64,000 nucleotides of DNA from Lantana camara (Eukaryota > Streptophyta > Magnoliopsida > Lamiales > Verbenaceae): NCBI GenBank assembly GCA_037501455.1, contig CM074862.1, forward strand, positions 81,026,001 to 81,090,000. The letters are read 5' to 3'. Below the pieces are notes generated by a model, which saw nothing but the letters and a program-made list of their open reading frames with translations, ran no database searches and was not told the DNA's origin. Below, piece after piece: positions 34,786 through 44,659 of this stretch (the first letter of the stretch is position 1; each line of letters starts with the position of its first letter). The position numbers and the translations under genes were made by a program.

Positions 34786-35644
34786 GTGGCCTTATTTTGA
34801 CATAGCATATTACCTATACTAGTATGTAAATCTCTTGATATTTTGACAAGAGAATATGTGAGTGCATCTTACAATGTGCGTATTAGTCTATGTGATTTGT
34901 TTATATTCATAATGCGAATAAAATATGCATTCTGAATATCTTATGTGCACTCAATGCGAGACTATTTTTGACTCAATAATGATTCTTTTATTTGCACATG
35001 ATTGAGTTGTGTGTCTCGCATGTATATTTATCTTAAGATTGGGTGTTGTTCATAAGAAATGTTGGGTATGTCTCATAAACACACCATATAGTATATTGAG
35101 CATTGAATGAGACATATATATCTTCCTGAGAAGTTGTTGATTTTTCTTGGGATTTCATGTTGTTTTAGAAATCCATATCTTACAAAAGAATTGTAATTTC
35201 CTTTGGGTTTCATATTGCTTCCAAGACCATATATGATAAGGAAATTAAATTTTCTTGGAATTTCATATTGTGTAGAAATTCGTATCTTACAAGAAAATCG
35301 GAGGACTGACAATGAAATAGCAATATTTGGGGTCATATTTTGATGCTATTTCTTGCTACACCACCACGTCTGAATCAATGTCAGTGGAAATTACTGGTAT
35401 TTGTGACCGTGGAAGGTCTTGCATCAATAAGAGATGCAATTATTGCCATGATCCAATATTTGGTAACTTTCGCCGGACCGAATTGTTTAAAGTCTTGTCT
35501 GTTACCGTATTGTCTTTTAAAATCTGTGGCCACAGCCAAAACTGTTTTGTGTAATTTAGCCCGAGAGTTAATTTTTAAAAATAGTGTCATTTTTCTTTTG
35601 TCTTTTGGAGTCAAAACTTCAATTAATATTGTCCAGTGGGAGAC

Positions 35645-36100
35645 TGTAAGAATATTTCTTATTGGACTTCTATTAATTGATGATTGTATTAAAAATAAAA
35701 TGGGCTAAATAAATACGGTTAACGGGACAAGACTTATCAGGCTTATTGGTTTGACCCACTATTGTTAAAGCCTTGATGTTAGCAGACGTGGTCTGACAGC
35801 TGGTGTAGGTCCACTCTAGAAAGCCCGTGATGGGAGGGCTTCTAGGGTTATATTTATTGATGGCTAGGTCCCCTTTCCACTCCACGTTCTTGATATTCTG
35901 CTTTCCCATCAAGCTGTCAACTGTCGGTGTGCAAAGGAGAGGAAGATCTAGCCAGAGAAGTCGACCATACCACGTGAAATTGCCCAACAAGATCGGTAAA
36001 TATCAGGTTCAATACAATAGGCTAAAATCAGGTACATCTACACTTTCAATTATATCGGTGTTCTAAATTCATGGTGTAGATCTTGGCTAAAATATCTTAC
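35645..36100 (+). repeat. copia LTR, right
   Basis: 456 bp, begins TGTAAGAATATTTC right after the polypurine tract and ends CTTAC, one base short of the expected terminus, then runs directly into the duplicated LINE fragment. Confidence 0.85.
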
Positions 36101-36101
36101 T

Positions 36102-36383
36102 GACATTAGATTCCAGGAGGATGTGCTGGAGAACCTGGACAAGATCCATTTGCTGGAACCAACGGAGGGACATCCCTATCCTAGGATCGAGATTGCGGAT
36201 GATTATCTGGAGGCACTACATGCTGCTTGGAAGGACACTCTGATACTCCGAATTCTGGGGAGAAGCGTTAACGTAAACCTCCTATCGACGCGAATTGAGA
36301 AACTTTGGAAACTGAATGGGGATTTTGATCTTATAAGCGTTAAAGTAATGTTTTTAGGAAAATAGGGTAAAGAGTAACATTTT
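36102..36383 (+). repeat. second copy of the LINE ORF1 fragment (direct repeat of 29369-29650)
   Basis: 282 bp nearly identical to 29369-29650, with few substitutions seen (for example CGT to CAT and CGG to CTG). It encodes the same DUF4283-like tail in the same orientation. After it the sequence diverges ('aaaggtcaacc'). Confidence 0.9.
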
Positions 36384-36910
36384 TAAAGGTCAACCGTTTG
36401 TTTTGGACGGAAATTGGTCAACGGGACCTAATTTACGGGAAAAAAATGACTTTATAGGACTAAAAGCGAGAACATGACAACTATTGGGACAAAAATTAAA
36501 AAGGGATTCTATTATGGGACGAAAATGATAATTTTCTCTTAAAGTTAATATGCATATTAAGTTAATTTCTTAAATTTCTTTAAAAAAAAAAAAAGTTATT
36601 TTCTTAAATTACTATTGATCAAATTCAAATTTATTAGCAATTGACCTTTTTTTTTATAAGTATTTCATTCTGTTTCAAATCTATTATAAATGCAATAAAA
36701 TTAAAAGAAAATTGCGTAATGCATCCAAATTAAGAAACTTTACTTCATATATAACTATTTAACCCACTACATACAAGAAATTTCACTATATAAATCAAAT
36801 TAAATTATAAAAATTAAATTATTTGATAATAGAAGAATTGATTTTTTTGAAATTCTTCGACACTGAAAGTTCAATTCTTTTCTTTTAATAACGACATGTA
36901 AAAGATCAGT
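36384..36910. other. non-coding spacer
   Basis: AT-rich. It holds no gene or clear repeat. The right edge should hold the 3' untranslated region of the minus-strand NB-ARC gene. Confidence 0.5.
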
Positions 36911-38122
36911 TTATGCCTCCGCCTCCACTTCCACTTCCACCTCCGCCTGCGCCTGCGCCCTCACTTGGGAAGATTTCAGTAATGGCGGAATAACATTTGC
37001 CAATGTCCTAGCGGCTAGTGGCAGACCATCACATTTTCTGATTATTAGGTCCCTCATTTGCTTCAGCTTGACCCTGGATGGGTTCTCCTCATCCATTTCC
37101 CCTGCCACATGGCTGAAAATTTTCCAGCATTCATCGGGACTCATGTCCGACTTCATGCAAATCACATTCTTCTGGTCCCTCACCATCCTTCTGACAGCAT
37201 TCTCGAGCCTACTTGTCACAATTACGCCCCCTCCGCTTCCCCCAGGCAAACCGTGCGAAAACAACGCACCCGTTGTTGCGTGGCCTCTCGGCAGACAGCG
37301 GCCCAGATTCCAGAACCATTCGTCGGCGCGCCACACGTCGTCCAGCACAACCAAGTACCTCTTCCCCATTAGCGCGCGTTGGAGCTTTTCCAGGAGTTTG
37401 GCCACGCCAATTTCATACGATGTGCCTTGGCCTATTTCCTCGAGAATGTGATTCAGAACTCTCACTCTCGTGTCCGTGCGTTTTTCCTTGTCGAGCAGCA
37501 TGCCTGACAAGCTTATCCAGATCCTGGGGGAGAATCTTTCCTGTATTTCTGGACTGGCAAAGACCTTCTGCGCAAGTGCTGTTTTTCCGCATCCAGACAT
37601 TCCCACTATCCCGACTGACCTGATTCCTTCCAATTCCTCCTCTTCAGTAGTATCAGATAACTTGGCGAAGAGCATCTCCTTAATGCTCTCGATTTGTGAT
37701 TCAAATCCGATGATTCCAGAGGCATCAATCACCGGAGAAGTCTGTTGAATCGGCACGGATCTTGCCGGGGTGGGTTCAGTTGGTTGCGCGGCAGGGTGAT
37801 TTTTTAGCTGCTTCTCAATTTCATCCAGTCGGTTTTTCATGCGCCTCGTGAATAAGAAGTTGGGAACAGGATTTACTTGGAAAGTGGCAGTCCTAGAGAG
37901 CGCAGCGCTACGGAATCGGCACTCCGAAAGCTCGGTAATGAGTTCGTAGAGACGATCGACTGGGAAAGGAGGGGCCCGACACTTGGAGTTGATTAACCTT
38001 TCTATGGATCTGAAACGAGAGATGATGCGCGATGAACTATTTCGATCGGCCTCTGCTTCCTGCAGGATTGATGAGAACTTGCTCTGTAGGTATGGGAATA
38101 CCACATCTTCGACTTCCGCCAT
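36911..38122 (-). CDS. NB-ARC-only NLR protein lacking ARC2 and LRR
   Basis: Single-exon gene of 403 codons. Residues 1-110 are helical, resembling a reduced Rx-type N-terminus. The NB-ARC core follows: P-loop GMSGCGKT (174-181), RNBS-A-like FSPRIWISLSG, Walker B with kinase-2 signature YLVVLDDVW (256-264), RNBS-B GGGVIVTSR (297-305), GLPLAA (366-371). It ends about 30 residues after GLPL in an Ala/Glu/Val low-complexity tail encoded by a GGC/GAG-rich repeat. No winged helix, MHD or LRR is present. All residues expected for ATP binding are there, so it is probably a working nucleotide switch. The missing part is what the gene at 26269-28065 encodes. It resembles Arabidopsis At5g45440/At5g45490 (from memory). 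A cytosolic immune role is inferred. The frame is intact with a natural stop. Confidence 0.9.
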   Translation of the reverse strand: MAEVEDVVFPYLQSKFSSILQEAEADRNSSSRIISRFRSIERLINSKCRAPPFPVDRLYELITELSECRFRSAALSRTATFQVNPVPNFLFTRRMKNRLDEIEKQLKNHPAAQPTEPTPARSVPIQQTSPVIDASGIIGFESQIESIKEMLFAKLSDTTEEEELEGIRSVGIVGMSGCGKTALAQKVFASPEIQERFSPRIWISLSGMLLDKEKRTDTRVRVLNHILEEIGQGTSYEIGVAKLLEKLQRALMGKRYLVVLDDVWRADEWFWNLGRCLPRGHATTGALFSHGLPGGSGGGVIVTSRLENAVRRMVRDQKNVICMKSDMSPDECWKIFSHVAGEMDEENPSRVKLKQMRDLIIRKCDGLPLAARTLANVIPPLLKSSQVRAQAQAEVEVEVEAEA

Positions 38123-38157
38123 AGCGCTGAAGAATTTTCAATCACATAAAGTCAAGA

Positions 38158-38225
38158 GCAAGTGTTTATTTTGACCAAAAAAAGTTGGTTTTACCACTTG
38201 CAACTTGCAAGTTGCAAGTGTTTAT
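38158..38225 (-). promoter_or_regulatory. 26-bp perfect palindrome, direct repeats and W-box upstream of the NB-ARC gene
   Basis: 38195-38220 is a perfect palindrome (half-site CACTTGCAACTTG). Twelve-base direct repeats GCAAGTGTTTAT lie at 38158-38169 and 38214-38225. TTGACC, the W-box core bound by WRKY factors, is at 38172-38177. All lie 35-105 bp before the start codon of the minus-strand gene, in its promoter or 5' leader. Confidence 0.6.
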
Positions 38226-38404
38226 CACCATATACAAAGACGTTTCAAATATAAGATTAGTTGATTGAAGTATATTAAGACTAGAAGCCACAAGATTTTT
38301 GAGAAGTGTGAGAAAATTTTATTCTTTATGTATAATTGCTAATACTCTTAAAATTTAATCTAATTATCAAAACAGAAAATCGCAATTTTACAATTTACAA
38401 ATCA

Positions 38405-38655
38405 TTTTTTTTGGGATAATTACGAACAACCCCCTAAAATATGGTGAAATTATAGATTCCCCCTTTAGATTTGAGAAATTACGAACCCTTGGTCCGTTAT
38501 TTCCTTCGATAAATTTAACAGAATATACAATTTTATTATTTTACCCTTCATATGTTGAAACTCAAGGGGGATATGTAAGAAAAATTCAAAGACGAGAATG
38601 GGGTTAATACAAGTATTGAAATTTTTAGGGGGTTTGATGTAAATATTTAAATTTT
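38405..38655. mobile_element. possible degenerate foldback element
   Basis: 'aattacgaacaaccccctaa' near 38417 and 'taggggg(t)ttgatgtaa' near 38625 are rough inverted repeats around a non-coding core, resembling the elements at 13842 and 28590. The ends are uncertain. Confidence 0.35.
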
Positions 38656-38737
38656 GTAACTACTTCAAAGAATGCTACTTAATAATATTTTAATATTATT
38701 TTTATGATGAACTAATTTCATACTTAGAAATTACAAT

Positions 38738-39577
38738 TGATGGGGTCAAAATACGCTTGGCCCATGTTACAACATGTGGCCCCACCAGCAGCTGACACGT
38801 GGCCTCTTAATCCCCAAACAGATCTCCCCCGAACGTCGACCACCCTCGATTGATAAGACCCATGGGTAACACGTGTCATCATCGTCACGTGACACGTGGC
38901 TGTCATAAGCCGCTCTCCAACGAGCACTCCTAAGCGAGACCCAAGTTCACCAGGGGAGTCACCCACGAGCGCTCACTCCCCTCGTATGAGCTTTTGCATG
39001 CAAGCAAACCAAGGGACCCAGCTACCCCACATCTCACAGTATTGGCCTGGATCCACCCTCGGTCCGCTATTCCACCAGGCTCACGGTTGACACGAGCGCG
39101 CTCATGGTCCTCGTTACCAACCCAAAACGGCTCTCTCATACCCCGTACATGTCCGCGCACCTACCACTGTTACCTGCACCACCATTCGCACCAGCTTTTG
39201 CAGGAGATTCCTCCTAGGTTTCTCCTCAATGCGCCACATGTAAGAGCGATATTAAGGCAGGACCACAAGGGGGCAAATTACCAAAGGGCCCCTGACCCTC
39301 AACTATAAATATGGGTCTTCACCTCCAACTCGGTAAGCAATCTCCATTACTGCAACTTCACATTTTTTACTTGCTTTCATATCATCATCTGACTTGAGCG
39401 TCAGAGAGCCAAACTGGGAATCACCCCCAGTTCCCCCAACTTGGCCTTTTGACTTTGCTTTGGTGTTTGTCCTAGCAGGTAGAACCCTCATCATTTCGGG
39501 CGATCATTAACTAGTTTCCTCACAACAAATAAATTCTAAAGTGATCGGAATCTGATCCTCTAAACTCAGACCCATCA
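38738..39577 (+). repeat. Tat gypsy 5' LTR
   Basis: 840 bp. TATA box TATAAATA at 39304-39311 is the probable start of the genomic RNA. Four CACGTG G-boxes lie at 38794-38900 in the upstream U3 part. Confidence 0.93.
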
Positions 39578-39582
39578 TTTTT

Positions 39583-39601
39583 TGCGCCGTCTGTGGGAAA
39601 C
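39583..39601 (+). promoter_or_regulatory. primer-binding-site region
   Basis: TTTGCGCCGTCTGTGGGAAA follows the LTR within a few bases; it is the same wording as at 21690-21707 with a change in the TTGG part. The tRNA is unassigned. Confidence 0.6.
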
Positions 39602-39655
39602 CACTTCCAACCTTCTCTCCTTTTTGCTAGTTGAAGAACAAATACCATTTACATC

Positions 39656-41420
39656 ATGGTTACCACCAGGTCTAGGCTTACCGGAGGCGGAGATGACCAC
39701 CAACCTGAGGGGAACACCAATGTTCCCACCTCCGCTGCTGCCGGCGGAGCTCCACCCGTTGGAGGAGTGCCTCCCCCCATTGAACCGGTAGTGCCCTCAA
39801 CGGGGCTTACGCTTGAGTAGCCCTCCACCGCCGCAATTGGAGGTTCTGGGCTTCCTGCTTACTTGAACCTCCCCCAGAGTCAGTGGACTAATGCCCAAGC
39901 CAACCCAGGAGGACATTCCTATATGATGCCGCCTCCTGGATACGTCTTAACTCCCGCCTCCATGATGCCTGCTTTACAGCCATACCACGTCGGACAGCTC
40001 CAGTTGTCGGTAGTGGTTCCTAAGGAGATCGATGGGATGGAGTTACCCCCCATGACTCACCAACAGCTACATGCCATCTACACCCAATGTGAGGTCCAGG
40101 AGACCCAGGGTGCATGGAAAAATTTTACTTCCATGTATTTTCCCTCTGGCAGGCCGCTCAAATCGCCCCTCCTTTGGGAGGATTGCAGGCACACCCACTC
40201 ATGGCGGCACAGGCCGTCTTGAGGCCCCAGTCACCTCCTCCGCCTGCAAAGGAGATGAAAGTCCCCACCCAGGGTAGGGAAGAACATCCCCAAGCGAACA
40301 AAGGCAAAGAGCCCTTGGAGAGGATCAATATTGATGAGGAAGCCCACTCCCAAGCATCGAAACGAGGGCCACAAGCCTCCCAGTGAGGGAGTCAAGTAAG
40401 GAAGGAAGATCCCAACCTCCTCACGACTGTGCAAGACCAGCTGCAGGGGTTGCAGGAGATGGGGGGACAGCTCTTTCGAGCGCGGTCTCAAGTTTCCTAT
40501 GCCGGGAACGAACGAGCCAATGCTAGAGACGCTCGTCGCCACGCCCGCAACCGGCAGCAAGTCCCTTGTCACTTGGAACAAGAAGAAAACTATGAGAGTT
40601 ACAGCCACCATCCGCTCGCGAGAGGTTCCCCCCTCGTGGAGGAAGTTCTAATGGCCCAAGCCGGCATGGGCAAAGTTCCCACCTCCATCAACCGTTACGA
40701 TGGAACCACGGACCCAGCGGAGCATCTAGATCATTTTTTGCATTTAATGCATTTGTACGAGCACTTCAGCCATTATTGGGCTAAGGTTTTTGTTACTTCC
40801 CTTGTGGGAATGGCCCAGGAGTGGTACAAGCGTCTGCCGCCTCTTGATCCAAGGGGAGCATGAATCCCTTCACTCTTTTTTCGCTCGTTTCAACAAGGAG
40901 GTGCTCTTGGTGGAGAGGCCCTCAATAGATTTTTTGATACACGTACTTTTCAAGGCTTGCAATCACAAACAGTATGTGAGCAAGAAGTTTACGGATTTCA
41001 TAGTGAAGAAACACCCCTCGTCCTTCATGGCAATGAGGGAAATCGTCGAGCCCTACTTCGTGCTCGAAGACATGTACGGGTCTAATGCTCCCAGACATTC
41101 TGGGACCCTTAAGAGCGAATGAGGACGTGAAGAGCCTCACAAAGAACGCCGTAAATCGCCACCTCCCCCCCCGAAGGTTCGAACGCGTTCCTCTTAACAG
41201 GCCCAATTCAGATATGTACGCTTTGTCAGATAAAAAGCTCTTCAAAAGGCCCACGAAGATGAAGGATACAGAGGCGTTAAGGCGCTCGAACAAATATTGT
41301 GCCTTCCATAAACAAAAGGGACATGATACAGATGAATGCCGCCAGTTGGAAGCTGAAATCCAAAGACTTATAGCGGGAGGGCACTTGAAAGAGTTTGTGA
41401 ATATATTGGAGCGCTACGAT
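39656..41420 (+). pseudogene. Tat gypsy gag, decayed
   Basis: The start ATG at 39656 opens MVTTRSRLTGG; Pro/Gly-rich sequence follows to about 40400. The gag domain is at about 40650-41080 (RYDGTTDPAEHLDHFLH, QEWYKRLPP, then in another frame SFFARFNKEVL). A zinc-knuckle-like motif CAFHKQKGHDTDEC is at about 41300-41342. In-frame stops near 39818 and 40384 and frame changes near 40120-40222 and 40850 break it. It would have formed the particle coat; it cannot do so now. Confidence 0.85.
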
Positions 41421-42431
41421 GAGCGTTGTAACGAGCGTGTAAGAGAAAGGAGGAGGAGCCCGTCGCGCTCAAGGAGCCCACGAGGGCAAGGACCTCCCGA
41501 GAGCAGCCACCGTGGCAAACAAAAAGCCACGGAACAAGAGAATGTCCCCTTTGCGGTCATTAACATGATTGTTGGAGGGTCATTCGGAGGGGACCCCAAT
41601 GCTTCCCACCGTCGATATGTTAGGAGCTATTATCAGCGCCTCTCAGCACCCAAGCAAGTCTACGGTATCAAAGAGACGATCGACTATCGCTCCGGGAAGA
41701 ATGAAGTTGTTAGGTTTAGTAATAGGGACCTAGTGCACATTGTAACACCCCATGGGGTCAGTGAGACCTCTAATTGCCACATGGTGGTTGGCCTAGATGT
41801 CCATAATCATGTTGTAAAGAGGGTTTTGGTTGATAGTGGAAGCTATGTTAATGTTTTACCTTATACCACGTTTCAAAAGATGAACATTACCAACTCCCGC
41901 TCAAGCCCCTCAAACAGCCCTCGTTGGCTTTGGAGGCTCTGAAGTTGTCCCTCGAGGGTAGATTCGCTTGGCCACCTCATTTGGTCGCGCCCCACAGCGA
42001 AAGACGCTCATGGTGACCTACGCGGTGGTGGAAATTGAAATCCCATACAACATCATCATTGGGCATCCAACCCTTGTCGATTTCAAAGCAATCATTTCCA
42101 TTTACCATCAGAAAATCAAATTCCCCACCCCCGACGGGGTAGGGGAAGTTCTGTACAACATCCGAGAGGCTTGGGAGTGTTATATGTTGTCCCTCAAGAA
42201 GCCCAAAGCAGAGAAGACATTCCAAATTGGGTCCACCAAAAAGTCAGTGGATTTCCCCAACTTGGACGAGGATGGTCCCGTGCGCAAAAGGGCCAAAATG
42301 AACAAAAAGAAAAATAAGAAGAAGGATACAAGCGCTGGAAGCACCCCCGAGGGCGTCCATCTTGGAGCGGTTGAGGAATCTTCCTCTGATGAAGAGATGA
42401 ACGAGCGTGGAGGGGAAAAGACCGGTGACTG
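41421..42431 (+). pseudogene. Tat gypsy protease and linker, frameshifted
   Basis: An Arg/Ser-rich basic stretch (about 41435-41530) is followed by the aspartic protease region with active site VLVDSGSYVNVLP near 41824-41862. A frameshift near 41900 moves the frame; the linker resumes at about 41968 with YAVVEIEIPYNIIIGHP, and a Lys-rich patch precedes a TAG at 42433. The catalytic D-S-G is intact but the polyprotein is not. Confidence 0.85.
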
Positions 42432-43300
42432 TTAGGCAGGGAAGAAAAGGGCGCTCGAACTTTCTCGCCCTGAGGTCCGGATTGAGCCCACAGAGAAATT
42501 CCTCACCATTGAGTTGGAACCGGGGAACAAAAACAGAACAACCCAAATTGGGTCCAATCTCTCAGGACCCTCGCAGATCATGATAATAGACTTCCTTAGA
42601 GAGAACATTGACGTTTTTGCATGGCAAGCATCTAATCTTACCGGAATTGATCTGAGCATCATAGTCCACAGGCTCAATGTGGACCCCAGCTTCAAACCGA
42701 TCAAACAGAAGAAGCGAGATGTGTACGGTTTTCGGAATAAGGTTATTGAAGAGGAGGTTAACAAGCTCCTCGAGGCCCAGTACATCGAGCCCATATTGCA
42801 TCCAGAATGGCTGTGTAACGTGGTGTTTGTACACAAGAGCGCTAATAAATGGCGCATGTGCAACGATTTTACTGATCTCAACAAAGCCTGCCCTAAGGAT
42901 CCATACCCTCTACCCCGGATTGATCAACTGGTAGATTCGACCGCAGGGTGTGAGTTAATGAGCATGATGGACGCTTTTCAGGGGTATTACCAAATCTTCA
43001 TGGCCCCTGAGGACCGTCCCAAAACCTCATTTGTTGTCCACATGGGTGTATACTACTTTTTGGTCATGCCTTTTGGGCTCAAGAACACGGGGGCCACGTA
43101 TCAACGACTCATCAACCGGATGTTTGAGAAGGAAATAGGAGGATCCATGGAGGTGTACGTGGATGACATGATTGTAAAAAACGAGTGCCAAGGCTCACAT
43201 CTAGAGGATCTTAAGCGTACATTTACCATTCTGCGTTAGTACGGCATGAAGTTGACTCTCTCCAAATGTACTTTCGGAGTTAGAGGGGAAAGTTCTTGGG
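42432..43300 (+). pseudogene. Tat gypsy reverse transcriptase
   Basis: Recognisable along its length: DVFAWQASNLTGID, KRDVYGFRNKVIEEEV, the NKWRMCNDFTDLNKACP block, the first catalytic Asp in LMSMMDAFQGYYQI (about 42957-42998), PFGLKNTGATYQRL, and the intact YVDDMIVK box near 43159-43182. A TAG at 43237 interrupts the thumb region (ILR*YGMKLTLSKC) and a further frame change follows near 43290. The catalytic residues are retained but the gene is broken. Confidence 0.88.
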
Positions 43301-43920
43301 TTACATGGTTTGTCAACGTGGGATTAAAGCTAATCCTGAAAAGATCAAGGCCATCTTGGATATTGCATCCCCTCGCAACCTCAGGGAATTGCAAGTGTTA
43401 GTAGGGAAAATAATCTCTTTGAACCGATTCATCTCCCGCTCGGCAGACAGAAATCTCCCCTTCTTCAAAATTCTACGCAAAGCTCGAAATTTCTCTTAGA
43501 CTGAGGAATGTGAGAAAGGCTTGCAAGATATGAAAGCTTACCTTACGAGCGCTCCCCTCCTGACAAAGCCCGTGGCGGGTGAAAACTTGTTCATATACCT
43601 TTTTGTCTCCGCTGAGGCCACAAGCGCAGTTTTGGTAGCCGTGCACGAGCGCATGCACCTACCTGTCTATTACTTGAGTAAGACATTGCAAGACGCCGAA
43701 AAGAAGTATTTGTAAATCGAAAAGTTCATTTTTGCCCGCATTAATGCATCAAGGAGACTGAGGCCTTATTTTCAAGCGCATTCAATCACTGTCCTTACGG
43801 ATCAACCTTTGAAGCAAGTCCTATCCAAGCCCGATGTCTCCGGAAGGCTGATAAAGTGGGCTATTGAACTGAGCCAGTTTGATCTAAGCTTTGAGCCCAG
43901 AACGGCCATACAAGCGTAGG
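43296..43920 (+). pseudogene. Tat gypsy connection and first RNase H
   Basis: The frame resumes with [40 protein letters not shown], then the RNase H core (LFIYLFVSAEATSAVLV, PVYYLSKTL). TAG at 43498, TAA at 43713 and TAG at 43918 break it. Some catalytic positions appear altered (S-A-E in place of the usual first Asp region). Confidence 0.8.
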
Positions 43921-43922
43921 TA

Positions 43923-44609
43923 GTGGCGGATCTACTGGTTGAGCGCTTTGGTTTAGAGCCTGTTGTTCCTAAAAACGACGGTCTATGGGTCCTGCACACA
44001 GATGGCTCCTCGACCTCTCAAGGGGGAGGAGCAGGGGTGACCCTCAGAGATCCCAACGTAATTGAAATCGACTTTGCAATCAGGCTAGATTTCCAAGTTA
44101 CAAACAATGAAGCAGAGTACGAGGCTCTCATACAAGGGTTGAGAATTGCTTTTCAGAGTAGAGCTTCCAGGGTTACGGCTTATGTTGATTCGCAGTTGAT
44201 TTTAAGTCAAATTGAAGGAACGCATGAGGCTCGAGAAGCCACCATGGGGCAATACTTGGGAAAAGCAAAAGAAATAATCGGGAAGTTCAAGGAATTTCAC
44301 TTGCTCCAAGTCCCCCGAGCGGAGAACGAGCATCCAGACGCTTTGTCCAAATTTGCTTCCGCCCTCGACGGATCCTGTGAACATTCTATCACATTTCTCA
44401 GAACGGAGGGATCGCTAATTCGGAGGAAAGAGCCCGGTCAAGCGATAGCTATGGTTGATCCATCCGAGCCCTGCTGGCTCGATGACATTGTCAGATTCCT
44501 TAAGGATGGTACTTGCCCAACTGACAAAGTGGAGGCACGGAAAATTCGGAATAAGGCCCCTCGTTTCTCTCTGGACAACGAGGGCAAACTCTTCAAGAAA
44601 TCCTTCTAA
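43923..44609 (+). pseudogene. second, archaeal-type RNase H of Tat element
   Basis: 228 codons open. Contains WVLHTDGSSTSQGGGAGV (first catalytic Asp in HTDGS), NNEAEYEALIQGL (catalytic Glu), AYVDSQLILSQI (Asp) and ENEHPDALSKFAS (final Asp), a complete catalytic set. A second RNase H after the standard one is a hallmark of Tat-lineage gypsy elements. The frame continues as a linker towards integrase and stops at 44607, about 50 bp before the insertion at 44660. Confidence 0.88.
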
Positions 44610-44659
44610 GGCCCTCCAATGAGATGTTTGAGGCCCTCGCAGGCCAAGGAGACCCTTGA

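Larger units (their letters stand above)
29651..36100 (+). mobile_element. decayed Ty1/copia LTR retrotransposon
   Basis: Two LTRs (29651-30091 and 35645-36100) bound a 5.5-kb interior. The initiator-Met primer site TTGGTATCAGAGCC follows the first LTR, and a copia-style polypurine tract (AGTGGGAGAC) precedes the second. The interior has no long frame, only relics such as the reverse transcriptase catalytic region near 34718-34780. Two copies of TCTGCCCAAAGGGGAGTTTG occur (about 32275 and 32749). The first LTR lacks its first ~15 bp and the second lacks its final A. Instead of a 5-bp duplication, the flanks share 282 bp. Confidence 0.85.

Noticed and set aside
26269..38122. One NLR gene broken in two by the copia element
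   Set aside because: The two halves are on opposite strands, each with its own start, stop and extra N-terminal domain, so a simple insertion cannot explain them.
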